Both the position numbers and the translations under genes were made by a program. The notes under the pieces are model-generated. The model was not told the DNA's origin. It did not search any database and was given only the letters and a program-made list of their open reading frames with translations. DNA of 64,000 nt from Mariniflexile maritimum (GTDB taxonomy: Bacteria; Bacteroidota; Bacteroidia; Flavobacteriales; Flavobacteriaceae): contig NZ_WRPN01000013.1 of NCBI RefSeq assembly GCF_009746565.1, positions 1-64,000 of the forward strand, given 5' to 3'. This document shows positions 8,495-18,234 of the stretch, piece by piece. Positions within the stretch are counted from its first letter, which is position 1, and each line of letters begins with the position of its first letter.

Positions 8495-8977
8495 TTAAAA
8501 GGTTAACTGCCAAAAACCCACATCGAGCCATCGGTTAAATTTTAACCCAACTTCTTTAAAATGGGCCACTTGCTTAAATCCGAATTTTTCATGGAGCTTT
8601 ACACTAGCTTCATTTGGCAAGGTAAGGCCCCCAACAACCACATGGCACTCTTGCGCTTTCAAATAGTTTAAAAGTTGGGCGTAAAGTTTATAACCAATTT
8701 GTTGGCCTTGCGCTTCATGGTGAACATACACGGTACTTTCAACGGTATGCCTGTAAGCGGGTTTTTCGCGCCATTTATTGGCGTAAGCATATCCTAAAAT
8801 TTTAGCACCTTCCTCAAAAACAAAAAAGGGGTAATTTGAAACAATGCCGGCTATTTTGTGCCTAAATTCTTCTTCAGAAAACGGCACATCATCAAAAGTA
8901 ACCACCGTGTTCAACACATAATGGTTATAAATGGCAGCCAACTGTTTCGCATCGTTTGGGGTTACAGCTCTAATCAT
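8495..8977 (-). CDS. GNAT N-acetyltransferase (Pat/YwnH type)
   Basis: A 160-residue GCN5-related acetyltransferase. The opening IRAVTPNDAKQLAAIYNHYV, the YAYANKWREKPAYRHTVE stretch and the C-terminal LHEKFGFKQVAHFKEVG match the phosphinothricin/methionine-sulfone acetyltransferase subfamily. The acetyl-CoA site is at STVYVHHEAQGQQIGYKL. In this copy the usual R/Q-x-x-G-x-G/A loop reads QGQQIG, which is compatible. The likely role is acetylation of a small amine or amino-acid analogue. Neighbours give no pathway clue. Confidence 0.85.
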   Translation of the reverse strand: MIRAVTPNDAKQLAAIYNHYVLNTVVTFDDVPFSEEEFRHKIAGIVSNYPFFVFEEGAKILGYAYANKWREKPAYRHTVESTVYVHHEAQGQQIGYKLYAQLLNYLKAQECHVVVGGLTLPNEASVKLHEKFGFKQVAHFKEVGLKFNRWLDVGFWQLTF

Positions 8978-9029
8978 ACATTATAAATATTTTGGGAACC
9001 GTTTTTTTTTTGATAAATATAAAGAATTG

Positions 9030-9452
9030 TCAGGCAATTTCAACCAAACCGGTTTTTATGTAGTTTACGGCCATTTCTATGTTCCTGAATCGCTTTATTT
9101 TAGTACTGAAAAAAAGATTTTCAATTAGAGAATTTACAATGCCAATGGCATTTTGCGAAACGATAAAGTAACTTTTTAAGCTATAACTGTTGTTGAAAAA
9201 TTTGAACCAATCGGTCACAAAAACCGAGTAAGGATGGATTCTATTGGAAATATATATGAGGTCGCCCCCGTTGGTGCCCAGAAAACAGGCGATATCTTCG
9301 GTAATAATTTTCCCGTGGTCTTCCCAATTAAAAATAACGCCCCTATTAATTTCAGAAACCACAAACCCTTGAAAAATAAATATGTTTCCAAATGGGTAAA
9401 TAAGTTCTTTTATAACCTCGTTATAAAAACAGGTTTCTTTTATGCTTTTCAC
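9030..9452 (-). CDS. Hypothetical protein, possibly SpoIIAA/STAS-like
   Basis: A 140-residue cytoplasmic protein with no signal peptide or membrane segment. Its layout resembles a Bacteroidota family of about 130 residues with a SpoIIAA-like alternation of strands and helices. A central strand reads GDLIYISNRIHPYSV and a late helix reads RFRNIEMAVNYIK. I do not recognise a catalytic motif, and the family guess is weak. It lies between the GNAT gene and the immunophilin, all on the minus strand, with gaps of 52 and 153 bp. Confidence 0.6.
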   Translation of the reverse strand: MKSIKETCFYNEVIKELIYPFGNIFIFQGFVVSEINRGVIFNWEDHGKIITEDIACFLGTNGGDLIYISNRIHPYSVFVTDWFKFFNNSYSLKSYFIVSQNAIGIVNSLIENLFFSTKIKRFRNIEMAVNYIKTGLVEIA

Positions 9453-9550
9453 GGCACAAAAGTAGCCCTAGCAATTTTTAGGTTAAAAAATAATCGATTA
9501 ACCTAAAAAAAATTAGTTTTAAAGAGAAGTACTGGCCTTTTTTAGCCAAA

Positions 9551-9583
9551 CAAAAAAGCATCCTAAAACTAAGATGCTTTTTG
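9551..9583 (-). terminator. Terminator after the immunophilin gene
   Basis: Stem AAAGCATC/GATGCTTT (around 9555-9562 and 9573-9580) with a short loop. The minus strand continues in T. It lies about 25 bp past the stop of the 9606 gene; the A/T flanks would also let it work on the plus strand. Confidence 0.75.
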
Positions 9584-9605
9584 AAAAGTTTATTTTTTAC
9601 GACAG

Positions 9606-10538
9606 TTATTTAACGTTCATTAACTCTACATCAAAAATCAGGGTCGCATCGGGTGGAATAACCCCACCAGCTCCTCGGCTGCCGTAGCCCAAATGACTAG
9701 GGATTACAAAGCGTGCCTTATCGCCTACCCTTAAAAGTTGAATACCTTCATCCCAACCAGAAATAACCTGTCCTACGCCAAGTGGAAACTCAATGGGCGC
9801 ATTACGTTTGTACGATGAATCGAAAACAGTACCATCGGCCAGTTGCCCTTTATAGTGTACCGATACATTTTTGCCTTTTTCGGCTTTTGCCCCAGTACCC
9901 TTTTGAATGATTTGATAGCGCAACCCACTTTCAGTTTTGTTAAAACCGGCTGCTAAGGTATCCAATAAGGCCTCGGCCGCTTTTTTGGCTTCAGCCATTC
10001 TTTTTTCCCTAGAACCCTCAAAAGTTCTAAAAGCTTCAACAGCATTGTAAGCTTCCGCATCGGCGCCAACCCTTAAAATTTCCAGGCTATCAATTATATC
10101 GCCTTGCTTAATCGCATCCACAACATCCTGCCCTTCCACTACTTTACCAAAAACCGTGTGTTTGTTATCCAACCACGCTGTTTCTATGTGCGTTATAAAA
10201 AATTGGCTACCATTGGTGCCCGGGCCCGCATTTGCCATAGATAGAACCCCAGGCCCATCGTGTTTTAAATCGGGATGGAACTCATCGTCAAATTTATATC
10301 CCGGATCGCCGGTGCCAGTACCCTGTGGGCAACCTCCTTGAATCATAAAATCTGGAATTACCCTATGGAATTTTAAGCCATCATAATACGGGGTGCCTTG
10401 AGGTTTCACTTTGTTTTCTAGGTTCCCTTCGGCCAGAGCCACAAAGTTACCTACCGTTCCTGGTGTTTTTTTGTATTCTAAAGCAACTAGAATGTTTCCT
10501 TTTGTTGTGTTGAATTTTGCGTATAATCCGTCTTGCAT
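9606..10538 (-). CDS. Dual immunophilin: cyclophilin-FKBP prolyl isomerase
   Basis: One 310-residue chain joins two unrelated prolyl-isomerase folds. Residues about 5-155 are a cyclophilin, with [31 protein letters not shown] and the late [12 protein letters not shown]. After a helical linker (about 165-200, alanine and lysine rich) comes an FKBP domain, with [34 protein letters not shown] and the final [15 protein letters not shown]. Both active sites look complete. No signal peptide is seen, so it should fold proteins in the cytoplasm. Cyclophilin-FKBP fusions are known from some flavobacteria and protists. The gene stands alone with its own terminator. Confidence 0.93.
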   Translation of the reverse strand: MQDGLYAKFNTTKGNILVALEYKKTPGTVGNFVALAEGNLENKVKPQGTPYYDGLKFHRVIPDFMIQGGCPQGTGTGDPGYKFDDEFHPDLKHDGPGVLSMANAGPGTNGSQFFITHIETAWLDNKHTVFGKVVEGQDVVDAIKQGDIIDSLEILRVGADAEAYNAVEAFRTFEGSREKRMAEAKKAAEALLDTLAAGFNKTESGLRYQIIQKGTGAKAEKGKNVSVHYKGQLADGTVFDSSYKRNAPIEFPLGVGQVISGWDEGIQLLRVGDKARFVIPSHLGYGSRGAGGVIPPDATLIFDVELMNVK

Positions 10539-10733
10539 GCTGTTCTTTTTTTATGAAGGGACAAAGATAAGGATGATTTTTGAGTTACGATTTACGAATT
10601 ACGGATTTTTAGAAACTACAAACAGAGTTTTACAGAAGATTGTTCAACCTGAAGATAAATATCGCGCAAAGACGGAAAGCTGAAAAACCAGAAAACTTTT
10701 TCACTTTTAACCGTTCACTTTTAACCTTAAAAA

Positions 10734-12938
10734 TCAATTAGCTACTTCACTAATAAATTTGATTCGGTACAAACGAAGTTCTTCATCTTCATAACTGCCA
10801 TCAAATTCCTTAATGGCGGCATCGATGCTATCGGTTTTGGATTCCATAAAATAATCGTGGATTTCCTCTTGCTGGTCTTCATCTAAAATTTCGTCAATCC
10901 AATAATTAATGTTCAATTTGGTGCCCGAATAAACGATGGCTTCCATTTCCTTAATAAACTCTTCCATGGTCATGCCTTTGGAAGAAGCAATGTCGTCCAA
11001 TGGCAATTTTCTATCAATATTTTGGATGATGTATAGTTTATTGGACGAATTACTGCCCGTTGATTTTACGACCAAATCGTCTGGACGGATGATGTCGTGC
11101 TCTTCCACATAGGCGGCAATAAGCTCAATAAAATCTTTACCGTACTTTTTGGCTTTGCCATCGCCCACACCATGTACGTTGGCAAGCTCGATCATGGTTA
11201 TGGGATATTTTAACGCCATATCCTCTAGTGAAGGGTCTTGAAAAATTACGAACGGTGGCACTCCTAATTTTTTGGCATTCTTTTTACGCAAGTCCTTTAG
11301 CAAGTCCATTAACAAGGGATCGGCTATGGCGCCTTCTGTTTTTGCAGCGGCAATGATGCTGCCGTCTTCCTGCTCGCCATCAAAAATGTGGTCTTCGGTC
11401 ATCATAAACGAGGTTGGATTTTTAATAAAATCCTTACCAGATGGCGCTAATTTAATAACCCCGTAAGTTTCAATGTCTTTTTTTAGCAAACCGGCAACCA
11501 GTACTTGCCGCAATAAAGCCATCCAATACTTTTTGTCTTTGCTGCTGCCTTTGCCAAAAAATGGCTGTTCATTGGTTTTGTGCGAATTTATCAGGGCGTT
11601 TTCCTTGCCAGTAATAACATGAACCAAATCTTTTGATTTGTATTTTTCGTTGGTATCATCGATGGTTTCCAACAATAATTTAACATCATCTTGGGCTTCA
11701 TGTTTCTTTTTGGGGAACCGCACGTTGTCGTCCATGGTACCGCCTTCGCCTGTGGCGTTATCAAATTCTTCACCAAAATAGTGCAAAATAAATTTCCTGC
11801 GCGAAATGGATGTTTCGGCAAATGCAACGACTTCCTGCAATAAGGCATGACCTATTTCTTGTTCGGCAACAGGTTTACCCGACATGAATTTTTCCAGTTT
11901 TTCAATGTCTTTATAGGCATAAAACGCCAAACAATGGCCTTCGCCGCCATCGCGTCCTGCCCTACCGGTTTCTTGGTAGTAACTTTCAATACTTTTTGGG
12001 ATGTCGTAGTGGATTACAAAACGCACATCGGGTTTATCGATTCCCATGCCAAAGGCAATGGTTGCTACCACCACATCCACATCTTCCATTAGGAATTGGT
12101 CTTGGTAGCTGGAACGCGATTTGGCATCCAACCCCGCATGGTAAGGCACCGCTTTAATTCCGTTAACTTGCAATACCTGGGCGAGTTCTTCAACACGCTT
12201 TCTGCTTAAACAGTAAACAATGCCCGATTTTCCTTGGTTTTGCTTTATAAATCGAATGATGTCGGCATCAACATTTTTGGTTTTTGGCCGTACTTCATAA
12301 TATAAATTGGGTCTGTTAAACGAGGCCTTAAAGGTTTTTGCGCCACTTATGCCCAGGTTTTTAATGATGTCTTCCTGAACTTTTGGAGTGGCCGTAGCTG
12401 TTAATGCTATAATGGGGATTTTATCGCCAATTCGACCAATAATCTGCTTTAGGTTTCTATATTCGGGCCTGAAATCATGCCCCCATTCACTAATGCAATG
12501 GGCCTCATCAATGGCCATAAACGACACTTTTACAGAGCGTAAAAACTCGACATTTTCTTCTTTGGTAAGCGATTCGGGCGCTACATACAACAGTTTGGTA
12601 ATGCCGTTTACAATATCTTCCTTAACCCGTTTAATTTCGGTTTTGTTCAATGAGGAATTCAAAACATGGGCAATCCCTTCTTCATTTGAGACCCCACGTA
12701 TGGCGTCCACCTGGTTTTTCATTAAAGCAATTAAAGGCGATACCACTATTGCCGTACCCTCTTGCATGAGTGCCGGTAATTGATAACAAAGCGATTTGCC
12801 CCCGCCAGTTGGCATAATAACGAAGGTGTTATTTCCAGAAACTATGTTTTCTATAACGCTTTCTTGCAACCCTTTAAACTTACCAAAACCAAAGTATTTT
12901 TTTAGCGCGGTTAGCAAGTCATTTTTAGCTATTAACAT
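10734..12938 (-). CDS. recQ: ATP-dependent DNA helicase RecQ
   Basis: A 3'-5' helicase for recombination and fork repair. The 734-residue chain has Walker A MPTGGGKSLCYQLP (about residue 40), DEAHCISEWGHDFRPEY with the aromatic-rich loop (about 145) and motif VI QETGRAGRDG (about 327). RQC and HRDC domains follow at about 400-630, with HGVGDGKAKKYG in the HRDC. A further tail continues to residue 734. In the RecQ-Ct region SISRRKFILHYFGEEF, the zinc-binding cysteines of E. coli RecQ are not present, as also in other Bacteroidota RecQ proteins. Divergent from the kdsD operon. Confidence 0.94.
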   Translation of the reverse strand: MLIAKNDLLTALKKYFGFGKFKGLQESVIENIVSGNNTFVIMPTGGGKSLCYQLPALMQEGTAIVVSPLIALMKNQVDAIRGVSNEEGIAHVLNSSLNKTEIKRVKEDIVNGITKLLYVAPESLTKEENVEFLRSVKVSFMAIDEAHCISEWGHDFRPEYRNLKQIIGRIGDKIPIIALTATATPKVQEDIIKNLGISGAKTFKASFNRPNLYYEVRPKTKNVDADIIRFIKQNQGKSGIVYCLSRKRVEELAQVLQVNGIKAVPYHAGLDAKSRSSYQDQFLMEDVDVVVATIAFGMGIDKPDVRFVIHYDIPKSIESYYQETGRAGRDGGEGHCLAFYAYKDIEKLEKFMSGKPVAEQEIGHALLQEVVAFAETSISRRKFILHYFGEEFDNATGEGGTMDDNVRFPKKKHEAQDDVKLLLETIDDTNEKYKSKDLVHVITGKENALINSHKTNEQPFFGKGSSKDKKYWMALLRQVLVAGLLKKDIETYGVIKLAPSGKDFIKNPTSFMMTEDHIFDGEQEDGSIIAAAKTEGAIADPLLMDLLKDLRKKNAKKLGVPPFVIFQDPSLEDMALKYPITMIELANVHGVGDGKAKKYGKDFIELIAAYVEEHDIIRPDDLVVKSTGSNSSNKLYIIQNIDRKLPLDDIASSKGMTMEEFIKEMEAIVYSGTKLNINYWIDEILDEDQQEEIHDYFMESKTDSIDAAIKEFDGSYEDEELRLYRIKFISEVAN

Positions 12939-13034
12939 GAATAGTATTAAAATTTATTTAAAAATTAAAAAATATAAACCAATGAAACCAAAGAGCCTTT
13001 ATTTTTAAAGTATTAAGAGAGTGCTCTTATGATT

Positions 13035-13057
13035 TTTTCGTTAGTTTTGTAACGAAA
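13035..13057 (+). promoter_or_regulatory. Promoter-like box inside an inverted repeat, upstream of kdsD
   Basis: TAGTTTTG (13042-13049) fits the TAnnTTTG promoter element. It sits inside an inverted repeat TTTTCGTTA/TAACGAAAA, so a regulator could cover it. It lies about 95 bp before kdsD in the recQ-kdsD divergent region. Confidence 0.4.
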
Positions 13058-13143
13058 ATCGAAATTACAATAAAAACCTGTTTATCGACAACATTAAAGA
13101 TAACAAAATCTTTAAAAGCATCACCCAAAAAAATCAATAAATT

Positions 13144-14109
13144 TTGAATAACAACAGTTCAATTATCAATATCGCAAAACAAACTATTGAATTAGAAAGT
13201 AAAGCTATATTAAACTTGTCAAATTTGATAAATGATGATTTTGCCGATGCCGTAAACCTAATTTACAATTCAAAAGGGCGCGTAATCATTACAGGTATTG
13301 GCAAAAGTGCCATTATCGCCAGCAAAATAGTAGCCACCTTAAACTCTACCGGAACCCCAGCGGTTTTTATGCATGCCGCCGATGCCATACACGGTGATTT
13401 AGGGCTCATTCTTGATGATGACGTAGTAATTTGCATTTCAAAAAGCGGAAATACGCCCGAAATTAAGGTACTCATACCACTTATAAAACGAACCAAAAAC
13501 AAAATAGTTGCCATAACGGGCAACACCAACTCGTTTTTGGGGCAACATGCCGATCATATCTTAAATGCTTTTGTTGAAAAGGAAGCGTGCCCCAATAATT
13601 TAGCACCAACCACAAGCACTACCGCACAACTGGTTCTTGGCGATGCATTGGCCATTTGCTTACTGGAACTGCGCGGTTTTTCAAGCAACGACTTTGCCAA
13701 ATACCACCCTGGGGGCGCTTTGGGAAAAAAACTGTACTTGCGCGTTCAGGATATTTCATCGGTAAACGAAAAACCTAAAGTTAGCGCCTCAACAAACATC
13801 AAGGAGGTAATCATCGAAATATCCAAGAACATGTTAGGCGTTACCGCCGTTGTGGATAACAACAAAATAATTGGCATTATTACCGATGGCGACTTACGGC
13901 GCATGCTTACCAAAGTAGATGATTTTTCAAAATTAACTGCCCAGGATATTATGGGCACCAACCCCAAACGCATTGCAGCCGAAGCCATGGCCATTGATGC
14001 CCTGGAAATGATGGAAGCCCATGAAATATCGCAACTTTTGGTTGAAGAAAACGGCCTGTACGCCGGTGTGGTGCATTTACACGATTTAATTAAAGAAGGC
14101 ATAATCTAA
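13144..14109 (+). CDS. kdsD: Arabinose-5-phosphate isomerase, KpsF/GutQ family
   Basis: Interconverts ribulose-5-phosphate and arabinose-5-phosphate, the first committed step to KDO for lipopolysaccharide. The 321-residue protein has a SIS domain (about residues 25-175) with GRVIITGIGKSAIIASKI, the HAADAIHGDLG loop and CISKSGNTPEI. Two CBS domains follow (about 205-321). The start is TTG; no ATG fits before conserved sequence. Its stop overlaps the tatC start by one base, so kdsD-tatC are coupled. Being next to lptB supports a role in envelope biogenesis. Confidence 0.92.
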   Translation: MNNNSSIINIAKQTIELESKAILNLSNLINDDFADAVNLIYNSKGRVIITGIGKSAIIASKIVATLNSTGTPAVFMHAADAIHGDLGLILDDDVVICISKSGNTPEIKVLIPLIKRTKNKIVAITGNTNSFLGQHADHILNAFVEKEACPNNLAPTTSTTAQLVLGDALAICLLELRGFSSNDFAKYHPGGALGKKLYLRVQDISSVNEKPKVSASTNIKEVIIEISKNMLGVTAVVDNNKIIGIITDGDLRRMLTKVDDFSKLTAQDIMGTNPKRIAAEAMAIDALEMMEAHEISQLLVEENGLYAGVVHLHDLIKEGII

Positions 14110-14933
14110 TGGCGAAAAAAAACATAAACGAGATGTCGTTTTTAGACCATCTTGAAGATTTGCGCTGGCACCTTATAAAAATAACCCTGGCAGTAGTTAT
14201 TGTTGCTACCTTGGCATTTATTTTTAGCCGGTTTATTTTTGAGGACATTATTTTTGCGCCCCTAGACATGACGTTTCCAACCTACGAACTGTTATGCAAA
14301 ACAGCAACTTATATGCAGGTGGAAACATCTTTCTGCAATGATGAAATGCCCCTTATTTTGCAGAACAGAACCATGGCAGGACAATTTTCAGCAGATATTT
14401 GGACCGCCATTTTAGGTGGTTTCATCATGGCGTTTCCTTATATTATTTACCAATTATGGAAATTCATAAGCCCTGGCTTGCACGAAAACGAACGCAAACA
14501 CTCCCGTGGCTTTATAATCATTTCATCCTTACTGTTCTTTACGGGAGCATTGTTCGGCTATTACATTATTACGCCCTTATCCATTAACTTTTTGGCAAAT
14601 TATAGCATTTCCGCGCGGGTTGACAATCAAATTGACATCAGCTCCTACATTGGTTTGGTACGCTCGTCCGTACTGGCTTCGGGCATCATTTTCGAGCTTC
14701 CCATCATCATCTATTTTCTAACCAAAATAGGCTTGGTTACGCCCGAATTCTTAAAAAAATACCGAAAATATGCCTTAATTTTGGTGTTGGTCTTATCGGC
14801 AATCATTACGCCCCCCGATATAGCCAGTCAAATTATTGTTGCCATACCCATTTTAATCCTGTATGAAGCGAGCATCATCATTTCAAAAATTGTTATAAGA
14901 AACCAAAACAGAAAATTAAAAAAGCATGCCTAA
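14109..14933 (+). CDS. tatC: Twin-arginine translocase subunit TatC
   Basis: Inner-membrane receptor of the Tat pathway for folded proteins carrying RR signals. The 274-residue protein opens with the conserved MSFLDHLEDLRWHLIK, the signal-peptide-binding glutamate region, and has six predicted membrane segments. The FISPGLHENERKHSRGF motif around residue 120 is diagnostic. A periplasmic insert of about 30 residues (LLCKTATYMQVETSFCNDEM) lies after the first segment, a feature of Bacteroidota TatC. It overlaps kdsD by 1 bp and the next gene by 8 bp. No tatA/B gene is in the window. Confidence 0.95.
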   Translation: MAKKNINEMSFLDHLEDLRWHLIKITLAVVIVATLAFIFSRFIFEDIIFAPLDMTFPTYELLCKTATYMQVETSFCNDEMPLILQNRTMAGQFSADIWTAILGGFIMAFPYIIYQLWKFISPGLHENERKHSRGFIIISSLLFFTGALFGYYIITPLSINFLANYSISARVDNQIDISSYIGLVRSSVLASGIIFELPIIIYFLTKIGLVTPEFLKKYRKYALILVLVLSAIITPPDIASQIIVAIPILILYEASIIISKIVIRNQNRKLKKHA

Positions 14934-15273
14934 CCTAGTTACCGAGTTTAACGACTACCGTTCTAAAATGAATGCCGAAATTTTGGCCGACAACAATAAA
15001 GTAATCAAGCGTATTTTTAATTTAGATACCAACGCTTACGCGGAAGGTGCCTTGGATGTAAAAACCAAGGAACTTTTAGGTTTGGTGGCTTCGGCAGTAT
15101 TACGATGCGATGATTGCGTGAAGTACCATTTAGAAACCAGCCATAAATTGGGTTTGAAAAAAGCCGAAGTGGTTGAAGCATTAAGTATTGCAACCTTGGT
15201 TGGGGGCACTATTGTTATACCGCACTTACGTCGGGCCTACGAGTTTTGGGATGCTCTGGAACAACAAGGCTAA
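14926..15273 (+). CDS. Carboxymuconolactone decarboxylase / AhpD-like protein
   Basis: A 115-residue all-helical protein of the carboxymuconolactone decarboxylase family. The AhpD-type redox motif is visible as VLRCDDCVKYHLETSHKLG, where CxxC and the downstream histidine form the active site. The most likely role is thiol peroxide reduction or disulfide relay rather than decarboxylation. It overlaps tatC by 8 bp and ends the kdsD-tatC run. Many Flavobacteriaceae keep this gene directly after tatC. Confidence 0.87.
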   Translation: MPNLVTEFNDYRSKMNAEILADNNKVIKRIFNLDTNAYAEGALDVKTKELLGLVASAVLRCDDCVKYHLETSHKLGLKKAEVVEALSIATLVGGTIVIPHLRRAYEFWDALEQQG

Positions 15274-15334
15274 CTAGGGATATTAAATTCACGTGCGCCA
15301 TCATTATCATATCATTTTACTATTTTTGGCGTTC

Positions 15335-15410
15335 AGTAATTAAATTGTTTGGGATGGAATGTGTTGTTCAGTTATTAAATTGTTTGGGATGGAATGTGTT
15401 GTTCAGTTAT
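15335..15410. repeat. Two-copy 35-bp tandem repeat
   Basis: A 35-bp unit containing ATTAAATTGTTTGGGATGG is repeated at 15335-15369 and 15370-15404 with one base difference, and the start of a third unit follows. The next 80 bp are made of short variations on AATAAC/TTAATAAC. This lies between the AhpD-like gene and lptB and contains no gene. Copy number may vary among strains. Confidence 0.85.
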
Positions 15411-15552
15411 TTAGTTACTCGTTATTAATTGGTCAAGCCTAAATAACCAATAACTTAATGACTTAATAACTAAAAACTTAATAACCCAATAACCATTCAA
15501 CAAAAAAGCAACAAAACAAGAAGGTTTTATCCTTTAACTTGATACAAAAAAT

Positions 15553-16293
15553 ATGATTTTAAGAGCCGAAAATTTAATGAAGTCGTATAGTGGGCGACAA
15601 GTGGTAAAAAACGTTTCCCTTGAAGTAAACCAAGGTGAAATTGTAGGTCTTTTAGGCCCTAATGGCGCTGGAAAAACAACGTCGTTCTACATGATTGTTG
15701 GCTTGATAAAACCCAATGGCGGCCATATTTTTTTAGATAAAACCGAAATAACCCAGTACCCCATGTACAAACGGGCACAAAATGGCATTGGTTATTTGGC
15801 ACAAGAAGCCTCCGTTTTTAGGAAACTAAGTATTGAAGACAATATATTAAGCGTGCTGCAACTTACCAAACTCAGCAAAAAAGAGCAGGAATTCAGAATG
15901 GAATCGCTCATTGAAGAGTTTGGTCTAGGCCATATTCGCAAAAGCCGTGGCGATTTATTATCGGGTGGCGAGCGCCGTCGTACAGAAATTGCGCGTGCTT
16001 TGGCAACCGACCCCAGTTTTATATTACTGGACGAACCTTTTGCGGGCGTGGATCCTGTTGCGGTTGAAGATATTCAGCGCATTGTAGCGCAACTTACCAA
16101 AAAGAACATTGGCATTTTAATAACCGACCACAACGTGCAAGAAACACTTGCCATTACCGACCGTACCTATTTAATGTTTGAAGGCAGCATCCTAAAAGCT
16201 GGAGAACCCGAGGAATTGGCAAACGACGCCATGGTGCGCAAAGTGTATCTGGGCCAGAATTTTGAGTTGCGCAAAAAGAAGATACGGGAGTAG
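15553..16293 (+). CDS. lptB: LPS export ABC transporter ATPase LptB
   Basis: Cytoplasmic ATPase that powers LptFG extraction of lipopolysaccharide. The 246-residue single ABC domain has Walker [15 protein letters not shown], signature [15 protein letters not shown], and Walker [20 protein letters not shown], which matches the LptB-specific Walker B context. The H-loop is [10 protein letters not shown]. Conserved [18 protein letters not shown] is the groove that binds the LptFG coupling helices. It lies about 280 bp after the kdsD-tatC run, separated by repeats, so it may have its own promoter. Confidence 0.95.
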   Translation: MILRAENLMKSYSGRQVVKNVSLEVNQGEIVGLLGPNGAGKTTSFYMIVGLIKPNGGHIFLDKTEITQYPMYKRAQNGIGYLAQEASVFRKLSIEDNILSVLQLTKLSKKEQEFRMESLIEEFGLGHIRKSRGDLLSGGERRRTEIARALATDPSFILLDEPFAGVDPVAVEDIQRIVAQLTKKNIGILITDHNVQETLAITDRTYLMFEGSILKAGEPEELANDAMVRKVYLGQNFELRKKKIRE

Positions 16294-16371
16294 TTTGCAG
16301 TTGCAGTTGCCGTTTTTTCAGAAGGGAAAACCAATACAAAAAACTTCAGAGTCTATCTGCGCAACCCTTAA

Positions 16372-18234
16372 CTAACCTTCCAATTTTGATGACAACTCAA
16401 ACCAGCGCGTTTCTTTGGCTTCAATCTCATCAATAATTTTTTGCAAGGCTTCCGATAGCTTGTTTATGTTCTCTGGGGTTAAATCGGGGTTATGAAATTG
16501 GGCCTCCAATTCCTTTTTATCAAAAGCCAAGACATTTAGTTTACTTTCAATGTTTTTAAGTTCCTTTTCCTCATTAAAGGATAGTTTGTTGGCTTCGGTT
16601 TTTTTCCAAGCGTTCTTTTCTTTTTTATCTTCCGAAGTGTTGGAAACAGCGGGTTGACTATCATCGTACACCCTAAAATCGGTGTAATTTCCGGGAAAAT
16701 CCTCAATGATGCCATCCCCGCGAAACACAAATAGGTGATCGACCACTTTATCCATAAAATAACGGTCGTGCGATACCACAATAACGCATCCGGGAAAGTC
16801 CAGAAGGAAATTTTCCAAAACATTTAAGGTTACAATATCCAAATCGTTGGTAGGTTCATCCAGAATTAAAAAATTAGGATTCTGAATTAAAACCGTACAC
16901 AAATACAAGCGTTTACGTTCGCCACCACTTAGCTTTTCAACAAAATCGTATTGCTTCTTTCTGCTAAAAAGAAAGCGTTCCAACAGTTGCTGTGCACTTA
17001 TTTGGCGTCCTTTTTTAAGCGGAATATAATCGCCAAACTCCCGAATTACGTCGATAACCTTTTGCTCGGGCTTGATGGTGATGCCGTTTTGGGTGTAATA
17101 ACCAAATTTAACGGTTTCGCCAATCACCACTTTTCCTGCATCGGGCTTGGTAGTTTGCGTTAACAGGTTTAAAAAGGTGGTTTTGCCCGTGCCATTTTTT
17201 CCAATAATGCCGGTGCGCTCGCCGTTTTTAAACAGGTATTCAAAGCCCTGGAGTATAACCTTATCTTTAAACGCTTTTGATACCTTGTGAAATTCGACCA
17301 CCTTACTGCCCAAACGTTCCATGTTGAGTTCCAGTTGCACTTCATGGTCGTTTCGTCGCTGACTGGCGCGGTGCTTGATGTCGTGAAAATCGTCGATACG
17401 CGATTTCGATTTGGTCGTTCTGGCTTTGGGTTGGCGGCGCATCCATTCCAATTCTTTCTTAAAAAGTTGTTTGGCTTTGCCTGTTTCCACTTCGGTTTGC
17501 TCGATGCGGGCTTCGCGTTTTTCAAGATAATAAGAATAATTACCTTTATAACTGTACAGTTGCCCTTCATCCAATTCTATTATCTCGTTGCACACACGTT
17601 CCAGAAAATAGCGGTCGTGCGTCACCATAAACAAGGTAATGTTTTCCTTGGCGAAAAAAGCTTCCAACCATTCAATCATTTCCAGGTCAAGGTGGTTGGT
17701 AGGCTCATCCAAAATGAGCAGGTCGGGTTTGTTTATAAGGGCATTTGCCAACGATAAGCGTTTTTTTTGTCCGCCCGAAAGTGCACTTACTTTTTCGCTC
17801 AAATTCTCCAATTTAAGTTTAAAAAGTATCTGTTTGTATTGGGTCTCAAAATCCCATGCCTGGTGCTGTTCCATCTGTTCGAAGGCTTTTTGGTAGGCAT
17901 CGGCATCATCCGGATTTAGAAGCGCGTGCTCATAATCCTGAATGACTTTCAAAATAGGGTTATCACTCGCAAAAATGGTTTCTTCAACCGTTAAGGCCGG
18001 GTTTAACTTTGGGTCTTGCGAGAGGAACGACACCTTAATGTCCTTTCTGTAAATAACGCTGCCCGCATCGGCTTCATCTTCACCAGAAATAATGTTTAAA
18101 ATAGAGGTTTTTCCCGTACCATTTTTGGCAACAAAGGCAATTTTTTGATCTTTATGGATGCTAAAGGAAATGTTTTCGAAAAGTGTTAGCTCGCCGTACG
18201 ATTTCGATATATTTTCAACAGTTAAGTAATTCAA
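16372..18234 (-). CDS. ABC-F ATPase (Uup type)
   Basis: A soluble 620-residue protein with two ABC domains and no membrane part. Domain 1 (about 1-240) has AKNGTGKTSILN and LSGGQKKRLSLA; domain 2 (about 310-520) has GKNGTGKTTFLN and LSGGERKRLYL. Both carry an LDEPTNxLD Walker B. The P-site tRNA interaction linker lies at about 240-310, rich in arginine and lysine. A C-terminal charged coiled coil (about 550-620) is the Uup/DNA-binding tail. ABC-F proteins act on ribosomes; Uup is linked to ribosome rescue and transposon excision. Convergent with lptB. Confidence 0.9.
   Translation of the reverse strand: MNYLTVENISKSYGELTLFENISFSIHKDQKIAFVAKNGTGKTSILNIISGEDEADAGSVIYRKDIKVSFLSQDPKLNPALTVEETIFASDNPILKVIQDYEHALLNPDDADAYQKAFEQMEQHQAWDFETQYKQILFKLKLENLSEKVSALSGGQKKRLSLANALINKPDLLILDEPTNHLDLEMIEWLEAFFAKENITLFMVTHDRYFLERVCNEIIELDEGQLYSYKGNYSYYLEKREARIEQTEVETGKAKQLFKKELEWMRRQPKARTTKSKSRIDDFHDIKHRASQRRNDHEVQLELNMERLGSKVVEFHKVSKAFKDKVILQGFEYLFKNGERTGIIGKNGTGKTTFLNLLTQTTKPDAGKVVIGETVKFGYYTQNGITIKPEQKVIDVIREFGDYIPLKKGRQISAQQLLERFLFSRKKQYDFVEKLSGGERKRLYLCTVLIQNPNFLILDEPTNDLDIVTLNVLENFLLDFPGCVIVVSHDRYFMDKVVDHLFVFRGDGIIEDFPGNYTDFRVYDDSQPAVSNTSEDKKEKNAWKKTEANKLSFNEEKELKNIESKLNVLAFDKKELEAQFHNPDLTPENINKLSEALQKIIDEIEAKETRWFELSSKLEG

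Noticed and set aside
15335-15410. CRISPR array
   Set aside because: The two 35-bp units are directly adjacent with no spacer, and no cas gene is present.
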